The notes below the pieces were generated by a model. It had not been told where the DNA came from and did not search any database. It saw only the letters and a program-made list of their open reading frames with translations. A stretch of DNA of 64,000 bases from Pollenia angustigena (taxonomy: Eukaryota; Arthropoda; Insecta; Diptera; Polleniidae): positions 198,565,310 to 198,629,309 of the forward strand of contig OV884056.1 of assembly GCA_930367215.1 (NCBI GenBank), written 5' to 3'. Below, in pieces: positions 1 through 10,489 of the stretch (position 1 is the stretch's first letter; the number at the start of each line of letters is the position of its first letter). The translations under genes and the position numbers were made by a program.

Positions 1-1587
1 CAAGCATCGTTTTCTTGTTTAGAAAAAAATTACCTAGTTGTGTGTTCTTAATTTGCTTTCCGAAGATTGTTTTTTTTTTCTCAAAAGGAAAACGACTGAA
101 AATCAAAGCATTCTCAAATGTTAAGATTAGTTTTTCTCGTTATAAAGTTTAGTTTTCCTCTATTAAAAAAAATTATTTGCAAATGTTTTCCAAGTGTTTC
201 TTTTACATTTACTTTATCAATGTGAAGAAAAGGGTTGACTTAATAATTAAGATTTTGAAAAATGTGTATTTTTCATTGACTTCAGCCCCTTTTTTAAGGT
301 ATGAGTATGACTTGATACTCAATTGAGAAAAGACCGCTTGTCAAATTGCATTAAACTGAGGTATGAGGTTAAAGAAAAAAGAAACACTCATAAATATTGC
401 AAACCTTGAGTTTTTTGACTTTCCACCTCTTGAGTAGAGAAAGAAAAAAATTAATGATCAAGAGATGTTCTTGTTCTTAGAATAAAAATTGTTGGTATTC
501 ATTAGGTTAATTAGCCAGATCGCTGCGCAATAAAAGTTTACCGCTGTATTTGAAAAAAAAAGATATTTTTCTTTATAAATTTTTGTTCTATGACTTTTTT
601 TCTAAGACTTAAATATGCAACAATGTCATTATGCTACCACATGTATTCATTCCAATTTTATTTCAAACTTTATTTAAATTTTTTTTTTTTTTTTTTTGGT
701 TGTTTGCGTTTAACCAATTTGAAAAGAACCAAACGAAATATTCTGAAATTCTTTTCTCGAAATTTTTAGTTCAAGAATTTCTTAGTTTCTTTTCGAAACA
801 ATTGACGACTTTTCCATTCTACTACAGCACAAATTATGCATACTCGTAAATTTGCTTAGAACGAAAAAATGTTGTATATGTTTATAGTCAGTCAACCATT
901 CATTCATCCACTTGAAAATACAGCAAAAATAACACAAAAATTCTTTTATTGGCATAAAGTAAAAGAATGAAGACAGAAATGTGAAATAAAAAAAAAATAA
1001 AAAATACTGGCGGCGGTGGTCGAGGTAGCGATGGTGGCGATGGTGGCGGCGACAGTCACAGTTGTTGTACACAATGAATGCGACGATCGACCGACCATCC
1101 TACATGTTTGTATGAACGTAACACCCGTACAAACATTCGTACTCGTTCAAAAGAAACACTCCTAATAATGTAATTCATTGAACCATGCATGTTCACCAGC
1201 TTGCGCTCAACGCAGATACATTTGCAATTGCAGCACTAACACTAAATACAGCAGATTGTTTATTTTTCTTTTAAATAGTTGCTAGTACGTATAAGGAGAC
1301 GGGAAAGAGTTAATTCGGCTCGCGAAAGAATTAGTTCTTTTGGGAGTGGCAGGTAAACTTGTAAGTTTTGCACCGTCAAATTTCATATGCCGGCTAAGAG
1401 AGTGTGCTCGAAAGATCCCGATTACCCATTAAATACTGTATTTCCAACACTTGTATTAAACTCATGTTTGTTAAACATAGGCTGCTTTTCGCTGAACCCA
1501 AGCCGTAACCGTGGCCACCACTACGCCGTGTGATATTCATAAACAACCACACACACCAGTTGACTTAAACTCTGCCAACTTATGATA
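1..1587. other. Unassigned A/T-rich sequence
   Basis: No gene or mobile element is recognised here. The stretch is A/T-rich with long T runs (for example around 682-697), plus a less A/T-rich part at about 1280-1540 that looks like unique sequence but has no supportable reading frame. Open frames of 72 and 96 codons at 631-849 and 782-1072 (minus) are dominated by Phe, Leu and Ser from T runs and are judged chance frames. Confidence 0.5.
1009..1052. repeat. GGC/GGT/GAT trinucleotide-rich tract
   Basis: An imperfect run of GGC, GGT and GAT triplets forming a short G-rich island in an otherwise A/T-rich context. It looks like an ordinary impure microsatellite. Confidence 0.7.
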
Positions 1588-1595
1588 CTAAAGAG

Positions 1596-3304
1596 CAGTG
1601 TTGGAAAATTCAGTACTTTGGTACTTTTTTCAGTACTATTTTATATAAAAAATACCGCAGTACCCCCGCGTTGTTTTAAGTACTTTTTTATCCAATGAGC
1701 TTTTCAACTCTTAACTTTTTAAATGTTATAATTTCGATGGGAGGTTTTGGTCATCATGTGTTTTTTGCAAAATTTATGTTGTTGTATTTTAAAAACAATA
1801 AATGACAATAACATTGAAATTCAAAGCGTGGACGCCAGGATTCATATTTTGCTTTCCAGAATGGGATATTTGTTCTTACAAGTGGCAAGAAAATTTTTAA
1901 GAAGGGGTGCATTGGATAATCTAAATTTGACAGAAACCCATATCTATAGAAATATGCAATCAATGTTAAGGAAATGGTTTATAAAGTAAAAGAAACTGCG
2001 GAATCATTTTATTGGACAATTTGCGAAACATTAAGAGCTAAATTTTGTTTTGAAAATAAAACCTTAGAAGTGGTAATCAGCTTGACTCCAGAAAATATTG
2101 TTTCTGGAAAAACCAATAGCATAATACTGTTGTTATTAATGTTATGTACAAACGATAGAGAAAGCTATAATAATATCAATTCTCAATTCCGTGTTCTAGC
2201 ATGTCTTTCAGAAATAAAGCATTTCGGAACTGAATATATTTAAAGTTCTTAGAAAAATATAGCCAATATTAAGAATGAAACTAATGTTTGATGACATTTG
2301 ACATATTTGGGGGATTCACAAGGTGTCATAAAGTCATATGTCTTAAAATAATAACATGAAAAAATACGACTGTTGTGTACAACCCCTCATTATTTAGTAT
2401 GCTATTTTGAATTTAAATCAGCTGAATTAAAACAAATATAAAAAATAAATAATTAACTAACATCAAAATATTTTTTAATTCTTTTCCATGAATTAACAAA
2501 TTAAATTGGATCTTACCTGACTATTTTCCATTTTGCAGACGCAAATAAGAAATTTTATTTGGTTTGTTTACCAAACAGCAGAGTCATAAGCCGATCTTAT
2601 TTGACGCCGCAAGTGATTTCTTGCAAAAATTGCTAGCCGCAGGTCAAATTTTGATGTTAACCGGATAAAATTATACCATCAACGGCGACGGCTGCAAGAA
2701 TTAACGCGATACGGCTCAGCCGCTCAGCTCTAGTCTCTTCTGAATAATTACGACAGCACATATAACATAATAAACATAGCAAGCAACGTTCTATTAATTT
2801 AAGACACTTTTTGTGTACAAAGCAACAACAATATTTTTAAACCATTGTAAAATGTTAGAACATTATGACAATATAACATGATAGCACACCTTGTGAATAC
2901 CCCAATTGCTTTCGGTTTTTTAGCGATACCACATTGCTGAGCATCAATTGAAGCACATTTTAAAATGCAAATGATATCCATTAATATATGAACTATTTCA
3001 AATATTTTTTTTTGAACAAATCGAAATAAGAAAGAAGTGAAATATACTGTGAAATGTGTTCCCAACAATGTACTATGTTGTTTTGTTTAATTGGATAATA
3101 TTATGTATAACAGAAATATTATATTATAAATACAATTGCTTTTAAATACTTAGATAACTGAATTCCAATAAAATATTTTTTTTCCTGTTATTTTCATAAA
3201 ATTGTTTTATTTTTTTTTTTTTAACTAAAAGTACCATTTAGTAGGAAAAATACTCTTTTAGTTGGAGTTCAGTACTATTTCAAAATTTAAATTTTGCAAC
3301 ACTG
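1596..3304 (+). mobile_element. hAT-type DNA transposon, non-autonomous, copy 1
   Basis: The element starts CAGTGTTGGAAAATTCAGTA and ends with the inverse of CAGTGTTGCAAAATTTAAAT, so the outer 8 bases are perfect inverted repeats. It is flanked by an exact 8-bp direct repeat, CTAAAGAG, at 1588-1595 and 3305-3312. An 8-bp target duplication with CAG...CTG ends is diagnostic of the hAT superfamily. A nearly identical copy lies inverted at 46979-48686. Internal frames of 80 and 89 codons at 1747-1989 and 1974-2243 (plus), and 89 codons at 2799-3068 (minus), are conserved between copies but show no hAT transposase motif that I can recognise, such as the C-terminal dimerisation block. I infer a non-autonomous derivative, or an element carrying unrelated internal sequence. 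The near identity of the copies implies recent movement. Confidence 0.9.
2517..2531 (-). other. Possible short first exon inside hAT copy 1
   Basis: On the minus strand, an ATG opens a five-codon reading (Met-Glu-Asn-Ser-Gln) ending exactly at CAG followed by the strong splice-donor-like GTAAG. The region upstream on the same strand (about 2532-2740) is the least A/T-rich part of the element, as expected of a promoter or 5' leader. It may be the remnant of the original transposase first exon. No matching downstream coding exon is recognised, so this remains speculative. The same 15 bases occur in copy 2 at 47751-47765. Confidence 0.3.
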
Positions 3305-3312
3305 CTAAAGAG

Positions 3313-4884
3313 CCAGCTGTTAGCTGTCTTAGCTCCCACTGAATTCAGCAAGTCATAATGGTAGAAGCCAATAACACTGTTAGAAACAAACGAATAGAAA
3401 AGTCACTATGCTCCAGTGGGAGAGAAGTATGACAAAAAAAAAAAAAAAAAAAAAAGAAGAAGATGAACTTGTGAATAGTTTAGGCAGGTAATTAGGAAAT
3501 ATTTGTTTAGCGAACGTTTAGGAATTGAAAGTAACAGAAAAATAAGCAAAGTAGGCCGCAAGTGACTTAGCTTAAAAGATTTTCTCACTAAATAAAAAAT
3601 ATTTGCAAGCAAATCTGGGTTTTTTTGTGAGAAAATTTGCAGTTTCGGATGATGATTTCGAAATTTCTCTTTAACAAGTGCATAAGAACGAAAATCATTG
3701 AAAATCCATTTCAATCCGAAAAGTTACCAAAAGAACTAGTTCAAAAGAGAGTAACTTATATAAAAATGTTTACCGTTTTTGCAGATTTTGATTATAAAAT
3801 AACCACAGCGTGAATAAATTAATTAAAAGTTTGGCTTTATTGTAATTAAGAATTAAATTTTCATTCTTTCTTAGCTCTGCTTCTTTTCCAACTCGTAAAA
3901 AATAACTAATACATTATACAAAAGTAACCACACCACACATTTTTTGTGTTATTGTAGTTTTACTTCTGAAAAAGGAACAAACAATATTGTAAACATTTCA
4001 TTTCGAACACAGAAAAAAAGCATTTTATACAATTTTTTTAGCGCTGCGACTTTGTCTAGATGTTGGTGGTGGTGGTGTTAGATGGATGATGGTGATCTTG
4101 ATTGCAAGAAAAAATTGCTTATAAAGTAAATGAGCATTACAGGAATTAATTTTTAGTGAATGGATCTTTTATTTATTTTAACATATCAAAAGAGCAATTT
4201 AAAATTCTAGCGAATTAATGAATTTTATTAAAAGTACACCGTTTTCAACAAACATTTTACAGGATCTTCTTAATCTAAACAATTACTAAAGTATTTACTA
4301 ACAAAATCTGGATTATCATTGTATCCTATCGGAATCCATTTAGGCTCAGTCTTCGGTTATTTTGTCAGTTTTAAGTCTTAAGTTTGCTTGAGGTATTGGG
4401 GGATGGGGTATTTATTAGAGGTTTAAAGCTATCTGTCTGTAATCTACTTCAGGGTGGCAAAAGGACAATTCTTTGCATGTATTTTCCAAGCATCTCACGA
4501 CTTTCGGTTTTATTCAAAATGAATGGCAGCTAAAGTGAGAAAGCCTTCATTAAGGCGTCTCAGGTAACTAGGGAACAACAGAACTCTCACTGAATAACTG
4601 AATCTCGATTAATGCGGCTCAGCTGTCTAGATGATATTGGCAGCCCCGATACTACAATCGAAGGCGGATCATAAAGAGCGTGTTTACACAAAATTAAAAA
4701 ATTTTAGTAGAAGCAAGACAAGTTTTAATTTACTATTAAAGGCATATGAAAAGAATTTTTAAGTCTACGGTTTCATTAGCAAAAAGTATACAAAATAGCA
4801 CAATACTTTACTGCGGGTAGATTCCAAAATGACGTGTCGATTTTTTCTAAAAGTTATGATCAAGTACGATATGATTAACGAAAC
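3313..4884. other. Unassigned A/T-rich sequence
   Basis: Nothing gene-like is supported. A poly-A run lies at about 3432-3455 and a GGT/GAT microsatellite at about 4059-4095. A less A/T-rich stretch at 4500-4680 has no recognisable motif. The 102-codon frame on the minus strand at 3406-3714 runs through the poly-A tract and is judged chance. Confidence 0.5.
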
Positions 4885-5130
4885 AATAAGGACGGGTTTT
4901 TAAGATGGGGATTAGGTTTAAACTTAGTTTAACGTTCTCTGCAACTCGGATTTTACGGTGAAATTAGATTTTTTGTTCTATTATTTCATTAAAGACCAAC
5001 ATTTTAAGCAAGACTGCGCTATTCCGGCAACATTTTGTTTTAAAACTTGCTATTTGCGGCACAAATCAATTTTCAGATTAACTAAACCTAGTTTAACTGA
5101 GATCTCAAAAACCCAGCCTAAATATGTTGC
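4885..5130 (-). repeat. Dispersed repeat with TTAAACT...AGTTTAA motifs, inverted copy
   Basis: Read on the minus strand, this stretch matches about 27400-27625: both contain GGCTGGGTTTTTGAGAT, then CAGTTAAACTAGGTTTAGTT-like sequence, a TTTGTGCCGC-like block, and end near a stretch with TTTAAACTAAG. Identity is moderate, so these are old copies. The self-complementary motif TTAAACTNNGTTTAA recurs several times in the family. I cannot name it. Confidence 0.6.
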
Positions 5131-5640
5131 TATAAGCTCCACTGGAAATTATTTTCTATACATTGTTAGAGTCGTTAAACTTGAATACATGTCTTAAGTA
5201 TTTTGACGAAAATGGTTCCCTAATCTAATAATTGCTTGAAAATATGAAAAAAAAACAATAACAACTCATCATAGCAGGGTTGTGTTTTCATCAAAACAAT
5301 TAAGACTTGTACTATAGTAAGAGAATTGCATCAACTAAAAAAAATAAAGCAAGTTAAAGTGATATATTTGGCCGAAGTTTATATTCCATTTACCATGGTT
5401 GAGAAATAACAGAAGTTAATATACATATCTCTAAATAAATGTACAAATAAATGTATATTTATATGGTTCAAGCATTGAACCTGATACTTCGTTAGCGTCT
5501 CCTTTTTCTTCGCAGACATACTTGTATGCCAAAGTTTATTTTTCCAGGTTTTAACTTGTTAAATTCTAGCATTTAACCCCATACTTTGTAATCGGGCCTT
5601 TTCTTTTATGAACATATTTATATGCAAATGCTTATGTGCC
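5131..5640. other. Unassigned A/T-rich sequence
   Basis: No gene, terminal inverted repeat or clear repeat unit was seen in this interval. Confidence 0.4.
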
Positions 5641-6360
5641 TCGGTTTTTAACAAATCTAACCTATAATTTTGTGTTTCTAAGTTCAATAGTATAGAAAAT
5701 TCAAAAAGTACCACTCGTAGAACACAAAAGCAAATGAGAGAAAGTAAATTTCCCGTATTATTTCAAAATATGTACATGTTGTACGCGTTTACTCTTTCAG
5801 GACATTGCATCTTGAATTTTATGTTTCTAGGTCCAATACTTACGAAAATTCAAAAAGTACCAGTTAAAGAACAAAAAATTACCAAAAAGTTAGCTCATAG
5901 ATTCGTATCCCCTCAGGACATTGCATGTTGAATTTTATGTTTTAAGGTCCAATATTAACGAAAGTTAAAAAATACCAGTTGTGGAAACAAAAAGTTGCAG
6001 AACGATATTAAATTTCCCGTATTTCCCATTTTGGTACTATTTTTTCGCCCCAGTAAAGTATCAAAAATTGCAGTATTTTAGTGGGTGCCCATAACTTAGT
6101 ACGAATATGTCAATGAATGAAGCAAAACGCTTTGTAAAAAAGTATAAAAAATAGTTACGATTTTCACCCCTTAAACGTTCGAATTTCGAAAAAGTACCAA
6201 ACTCATATTCGTATTTTTTTTGATAAGTTTCGAATGTGATATAAACTTTATTTCTAGGTTTATTGGTTCAAAAGTTAGATGACAAAAACCTACCAAAATT
6301 CAGGTTTTACCCGTTTTCACCCTAAAAGAGCCGAATTTCAAAAATGTACCGGACATCTTT
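5640..6360. repeat. Degenerate tandem array with AAAAAGTACC units
   Basis: A block containing CAGGACATTGCAT, then TTGAATTTTATGTTT, GTCCAATA, ACGAAAATTC and AAAAAGTACCAGTT recurs at about 5650-5735, 5798-5885 and 5917-6000, with spacings of roughly 148 and 117 bases. Further decayed variants with TTTTCACCC and AAAAAGTACC follow at 6160-6215 and 6310-6360. The spacing is irregular, which suggests an old, eroded local array. It is too decayed to code; the 65-codon frame at 5734-5931 spans repeat units. Confidence 0.6.
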
Positions 6361-6415
6361 CCACTCATTTTTCAAAAGAGCAACGATAAGTATTACAGTT
6401 TTATTACAGCTTTAA

Positions 6416-6852
6416 TACCATGTGAGATGGCTTTATCTCTCATTCAATAGGGAGATAAAGCATTTTATTTTTTTTTTATTTGAATGGGAGGTAAAGCCAT
6501 ATGGTCTTAGCTCACATTAGCAATATTAGAAAATGGCTTTATCTCTCATTTCAGTTCCGAAGAGACTAAAGTTAATTATTGAAGTTTGGTTCGCAATCTA
6601 AAGTTTTTCTGCGTGCTGGCCTGCGGCCGTGCTTAGGCGTTTTTTCCTCCAGTAGGACGCGGCAGGTGGCTTCGCTGAATAAAGTTTTCCTGCGTGCGTC
6701 ACAAGAATAAAAAAAATTTTTTCAACGATAACTAAGAATTTTCCCTTTTACAGAATGTTTACACCAGCATAACAATATTCTGAAAAATATGGCTTTTTCT
6801 CTCATTTGTGAAGAAAATATGGCTATAAATCTCATTTCTCAAAATTTTAAAA
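6416..6852 (+). mobile_element. TTAA-flanked MITE, 3'-truncated copy
   Basis: This copy begins directly after TTAA (6412-6415) with TACCATGTGAGATGGC and follows the copy at 14581-15119 nearly base for base, including the unusually G/C-rich core with GCGTGCTGGCCTGCGGCC and CCTCCAGTAGGACGCGG. It contains several ATGGCTTTATCTCTCATT motifs in both orientations. Its right end is missing: it stops around 6850 where a fragment of the AACAAG repeat begins. A TTAA target is known for piggyBac-type elements, but no transposase is present and the class is an inference. Confidence 0.7.
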
Positions 6853-6854
6853 AT

Positions 6855-6992
6855 TACCTTCGGAAACCCCATTTCAACAGACACACGCCAAACTTTAAAG
6901 GGTCTTAGATCAATATTGTAGAAATTACTAATAAAATGACAAACTTCTTTAAACCCTTTTAACTTCGGTGAAGGGTATACAATAAAATTATT
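6855..6992 (+). repeat. AACAAG dispersed repeat, 3' fragment
   Basis: The block matches the right end of the copies at 14469-15990 and 22586-23515. It carries the TTTCAACAGACA stretch, GGGTCTTAGATCAATATTGT, AGAAATTAC, AATGACAAACTT and the terminal hairpin-like CTTCGGTGAAGGGTAT. The 5' three quarters of the family are absent. Confidence 0.75.
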
Positions 6993-9120
6993 CCCCGGTA
7001 GACTAACGACAGGAGGAAGGTGCGGTCTTAAGGTAAGTGGCGCTGTGAGCAGTTACTTTGCATATTTCTATCACAGATACATATTTGCTCATGAGAAGAT
7101 CTAAAGAAGGCCTATGAAATTTTATAGTAAATCAAAATTATTTAGTAGAGGCAACGTTTTTCCCTTAAATTTCTTACTTTCAGCCAGTCCCAATTCCATT
7201 TATCCTCAGTGTAAATTGATCCCTAATAACACTACATTTAAATTAGTCAATCACTCATTTATACACTTAAGTAAGGGAGCCAAAGAGTAAAATGAGGAAT
7301 CCAGAGCATATTTACTATACATACATATGTTCATTTCCCCGCCCGTCTATACATATGTATCTCCATCTGTCTGTCTAGCGGGCTGTCTCTCTGTAAATAA
7401 GTTAAAACGCGTTTTATATTAGTTCAACATCTGCTTCCTGGTTGGAAAGCAAAAAAATTTACAGAAAATGTTCCTCAGTTTCTTCTAATTTTTTTTCCAC
7501 TGCTGCTCTATGCCCGGGTATACAATATTTATTAAACATGTATAAAATATGTTTAAATTCCGCAACCACAACTACTTAAAAAACAAACACTGCCATAAGA
7601 AAAGAAGCAAATAAACTAAAATAAGAACTAAATAAATGATCACTTTTAAATGGATGTGTTTAAAGTCAGGAACATAGAATAGATGGATGGGATGGATGAT
7701 GTGCAATGGTTTATTTTGGCATGTGCTTACAATGCCAAGCAACTACAATATCAACCAGCCGTAGAGCAACCAAAAGCCAACCAACAAACACACAAATAAG
7801 CAAAACATTGGCAATGATCATGGGCCATGCTTTTTACACAATTATTTGTTTGAAATTGTTTTAGAACAAAAACAAATATAACTTTAACAAAAAATTGATG
7901 GAATCTCATGCTGTTAATTGCCTAGATCAAACAGACAGACAGACGAAACGGATTTCATTATCAAAACAAGATTTGAATTTATTTCGAACAAAACAAATAC
8001 AAAAATAATCAATTAAGGGAAGCAGGCAAAACAAAAAAAAAAAAAAAAAAGATCTCTTCATACCCAGACCCCATACAATTAAAAACTAAACAAAAACAGA
8101 AGACAAGGAGTTGAAATGAGAAACCTTTTAGAAAAAAATAGTCATGGATGCAAATAATGAAATGTCAAAATTTTCAAAGCCGCTCAATGGGAAGTCCTGT
8201 CATCTCTTTGAATGCAATACAGAAACACGCAAAAACCCCATAGAAGTTTTATAAACATTGATGTAGGTAAAGTTTTCTAAGATGAGACCTCTAAAAGAGA
8301 TTTTTAAAAAAACAAACAAAATTTCATTCCCATGGAAATGGGAGTGGTCCGACTTGTGGTTTCTTTTCAAATATTTATTTAGGATTTATGATATAAATAT
8401 TTTAAAAATGTTATTTAAGGAAAAATTTTAAATAAACACATCACAAACAGTTTCAAGGGTATGAGAAAATTATATTAAACAAATAAATAAATAACGATCA
8501 ATAATGAGCAGAAAAGGGTGGAGTATAAACCCCTTTTAGGTATAGCAAAATATAAGAATGTTCTCAAGATGATTTCGCTAAATATCTAACTTAATATTTC
8601 GAAGTTACAAGGACTTACTTAGATAAAATGCGCAGTAAAATATTGAAAACGACTTTATTAGCAACCAGGTAAGCTGGTTTATAAGGCGGCTCCCGTATAA
8701 GCTTTGTGAATTGCGGACTTTTATTTTCAAATACATTTGGCAGACGAATGTTTTTCAAATTATTTTAATTTGGGTATTTCCAAAAGTATTTAACAAACTT
8801 AACTGTGCACTTGGTTGGCTTATTGTGTACGCATCGGTAGCTTTTTTTGTGCTTTTTAGGACAGATAACGGTAAATTTCTTCACAGTTGTATTGTAAAAT
8901 GCATTTAAAAAAGCGAATTGGTTTGTAACTGACATTTTAACACTCACAAGTCGTTGGATATTGTTTCATAACGATTCATACTAAATGTTTTAAATTATAG
9001 ATATTGGCCCATTGCTACAATGTTAGTAAAGACAATGGTTGAGTCTTTGCGCTTACAGTTATTTATTTATTTATTTTGCTTATTTTTTATTGCAAATGTA
9101 ATTAAAAACTATATTCTAAC
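6993..9120. other. Unassigned A/T-rich sequence
   Basis: No gene or element boundaries are supported. The interval contains ACATATG/CATATGT-type palindromic microsatellite around 7318-7360, CTGTCTGTCT repeats at 7367-7395, an AAAC-rich stretch and a poly-A run at about 8032-8050. Short frames at 8711-8908 (plus) and 8765-8947 (minus) overlap each other and match nothing I recognise. Confidence 0.45.
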
Positions 9121-9127
9121 TTTAATA

Positions 9128-9190
9128 ATCAAACAATAGTAAAGTAGCCCTTCCGCCGGTTGACTGAATCAGACCAGAGTCTCTGGCGGG
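9128..9190 (-). repeat. Antisense fragment of the tRNA-derived SINE
   Basis: On the minus strand this reads CCCGCCAGAGACTCTGGTCT followed by ATTCAGTCAACCGGCGG and CTACTTTACTATTG. The SINE at 53151-53322 reads CCCACCAGAGACTCTGTTCT, then TTTCACTACAACGGGCTAAACG and TACGTTACTATTG in the same order. Only the middle of the SINE is recognisable; the tRNA-like head is not. Confidence 0.5.
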
Positions 9191-9591
9191 AAAAGAATAG
9201 TCTTACTAGAACAGTAGTGCTCTGTTTTTTCCTCGAGGCACTAATCTGAGATATAAAACTTCAACACTGTAACGACTCTTGATAAAATCTAGTTCCAATA
9301 TCCTATTAGAGGGATTTTTTCTCACATAAATAGATTAAAAACACTTCATAAAAATAATTTAATTGTTAAAAGCTAAGGCACGAGCTCTGTGTTTACATTT
9401 GTCCTTCAAGTTGTTGAAAAAGGTCAACAAGAAAAAGAAAGAGAAGAAAATGAAAAACAAAAATGTGCTTTGGACTTAAAGAAGACTTCTTGACAAAAAT
9501 TCAATCAATCAAAATAGATAATCATTCAAAGCAAATTTCGATTCACCACAGGTTAAATTCAATTTGGTTTTAAGATTGATGTTTGACTATT

Positions 9592-9718
9592 GACTGCCAG
9601 CAGTCGTTAATAGCTGTGATTGTTAAACGGCAAAACCCTCTGAAGATTAAGTGATTACAATTGAAATATGTAAGGGTAACCTGTTCGTGAAAGCCTGGGT
9701 TCGAGCCCCGTGGCAGTC
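9592..9718 (+). other. tRNA-like relic (pseudogene or tRNA-derived repeat)
   Basis: The ends pair as a perfect acceptor-like stem, GACTGCC with GGCAGTC, extendable to 10 bp (TTGACTGCCA with TGGCAGTCAA). Just before the 3' strand is a good B-box and T-arm, GGGTTCGAGCCCC, where four of five stem pairs form. A short CAG/CTG stem at 9601-9616 could be a D arm. At 127 bases it is too long for a normal tRNA, and no clean anticodon arm is seen. It could be an intron-like or insertion-bearing tRNA pseudogene, or a short inverted-repeat element. A functional tRNA is not claimed. Confidence 0.35.
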
Positions 9719-10069
9719 AAGAATGAAAAATTATCAATATATTTTAATTTACTTTATGTTGTGAAATTCCTTTCTTCATAAAAATAAAATTAAAAGTTTT
9801 AAAATTTCGATTAAAAACATTTCAAAATAATTATGCGTTTCAAGTACCTAAAGCTCTTTTTGATAATAAGGTATATAGGTAAAACGTATACACTGCTTTA
9901 TCTATCTTATTCATGAATGCAGTTACGGGCAACCCATACTAAGATATTTATGATTTCACGTGTTTTGACGTAAATACTCGCCTCTTTGACTTCTTAAGTA
10001 TCTATTATCATACTTTCAAAATACCTCCGGAGGAATGCCGGGCAATATTCTCTGAGGAAATTAGGCGCA

Positions 10070-10425
10070 AGATTTCTTGATATCACGGCTGACCAGATAT
10101 CTTATCTGGTTCCAATGGGGTCGGCAGTCGCCGTTGGCACTCCACTGGTCTGACTTTTGGTGGAGGTCCCTTAGTGGATCACGTGGTAGTTGTGATATGG
10201 AGCCAAAGTCGCTGTAGGGAAGATTTTAAAAATCGAGGTCTAATTCTCATTTATGCCATTCAACATATGCTGCTGGCTATTCCTAAAGCAGCGAAGACAA
10301 GGAAGCTCCAGCTCCTTAACAATAGGCGAGTATACAACTCTAACTTATTGTACAAATTGCTGCTTGCACCCACCTACAGGGGCGGTTGGTAAATGCATTG
10401 TATATTACCCAGTGGTTAAGAGCAC
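10070..10425 (+). repeat. Diverged dispersed repeat, copy A
   Basis: It shares ordered blocks with 12590-13045: CTGACCAG, TTATCTGGT, a CCACTGG/TCACTGG stretch followed by CTGACTTTTGGT or CTCACTATTGGT, AGCTCCAGCTCC followed by AACAA, a GCGAGTATA/GCGGGTTTATA block, a GGCGGTTGGTAA/GGCGGTTAATA block and CACCCAGT or TACCCAGT. Identity is perhaps 70% by eye. Neither copy has a coding frame I recognise, and the family is not named. Confidence 0.5.
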
Positions 10426-10489
10426 TTTGGAGTTAGGCCTATGCGGCAGGTTTTCATGTCAGTCTTTTCATCTTATACTTTCAAAATAG

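Noticed and set aside
1747..2243. Frames of 80 and 89 codons conserved in both hAT copies
   Set aside because: Conservation is explained by the copies being almost identical; no transposase motif was recognised, so they are not called genes.
3406..3714. 102-codon minus-strand frame
   Set aside because: Includes a poly-A tract translated as a run of Phe and has no domain signature.
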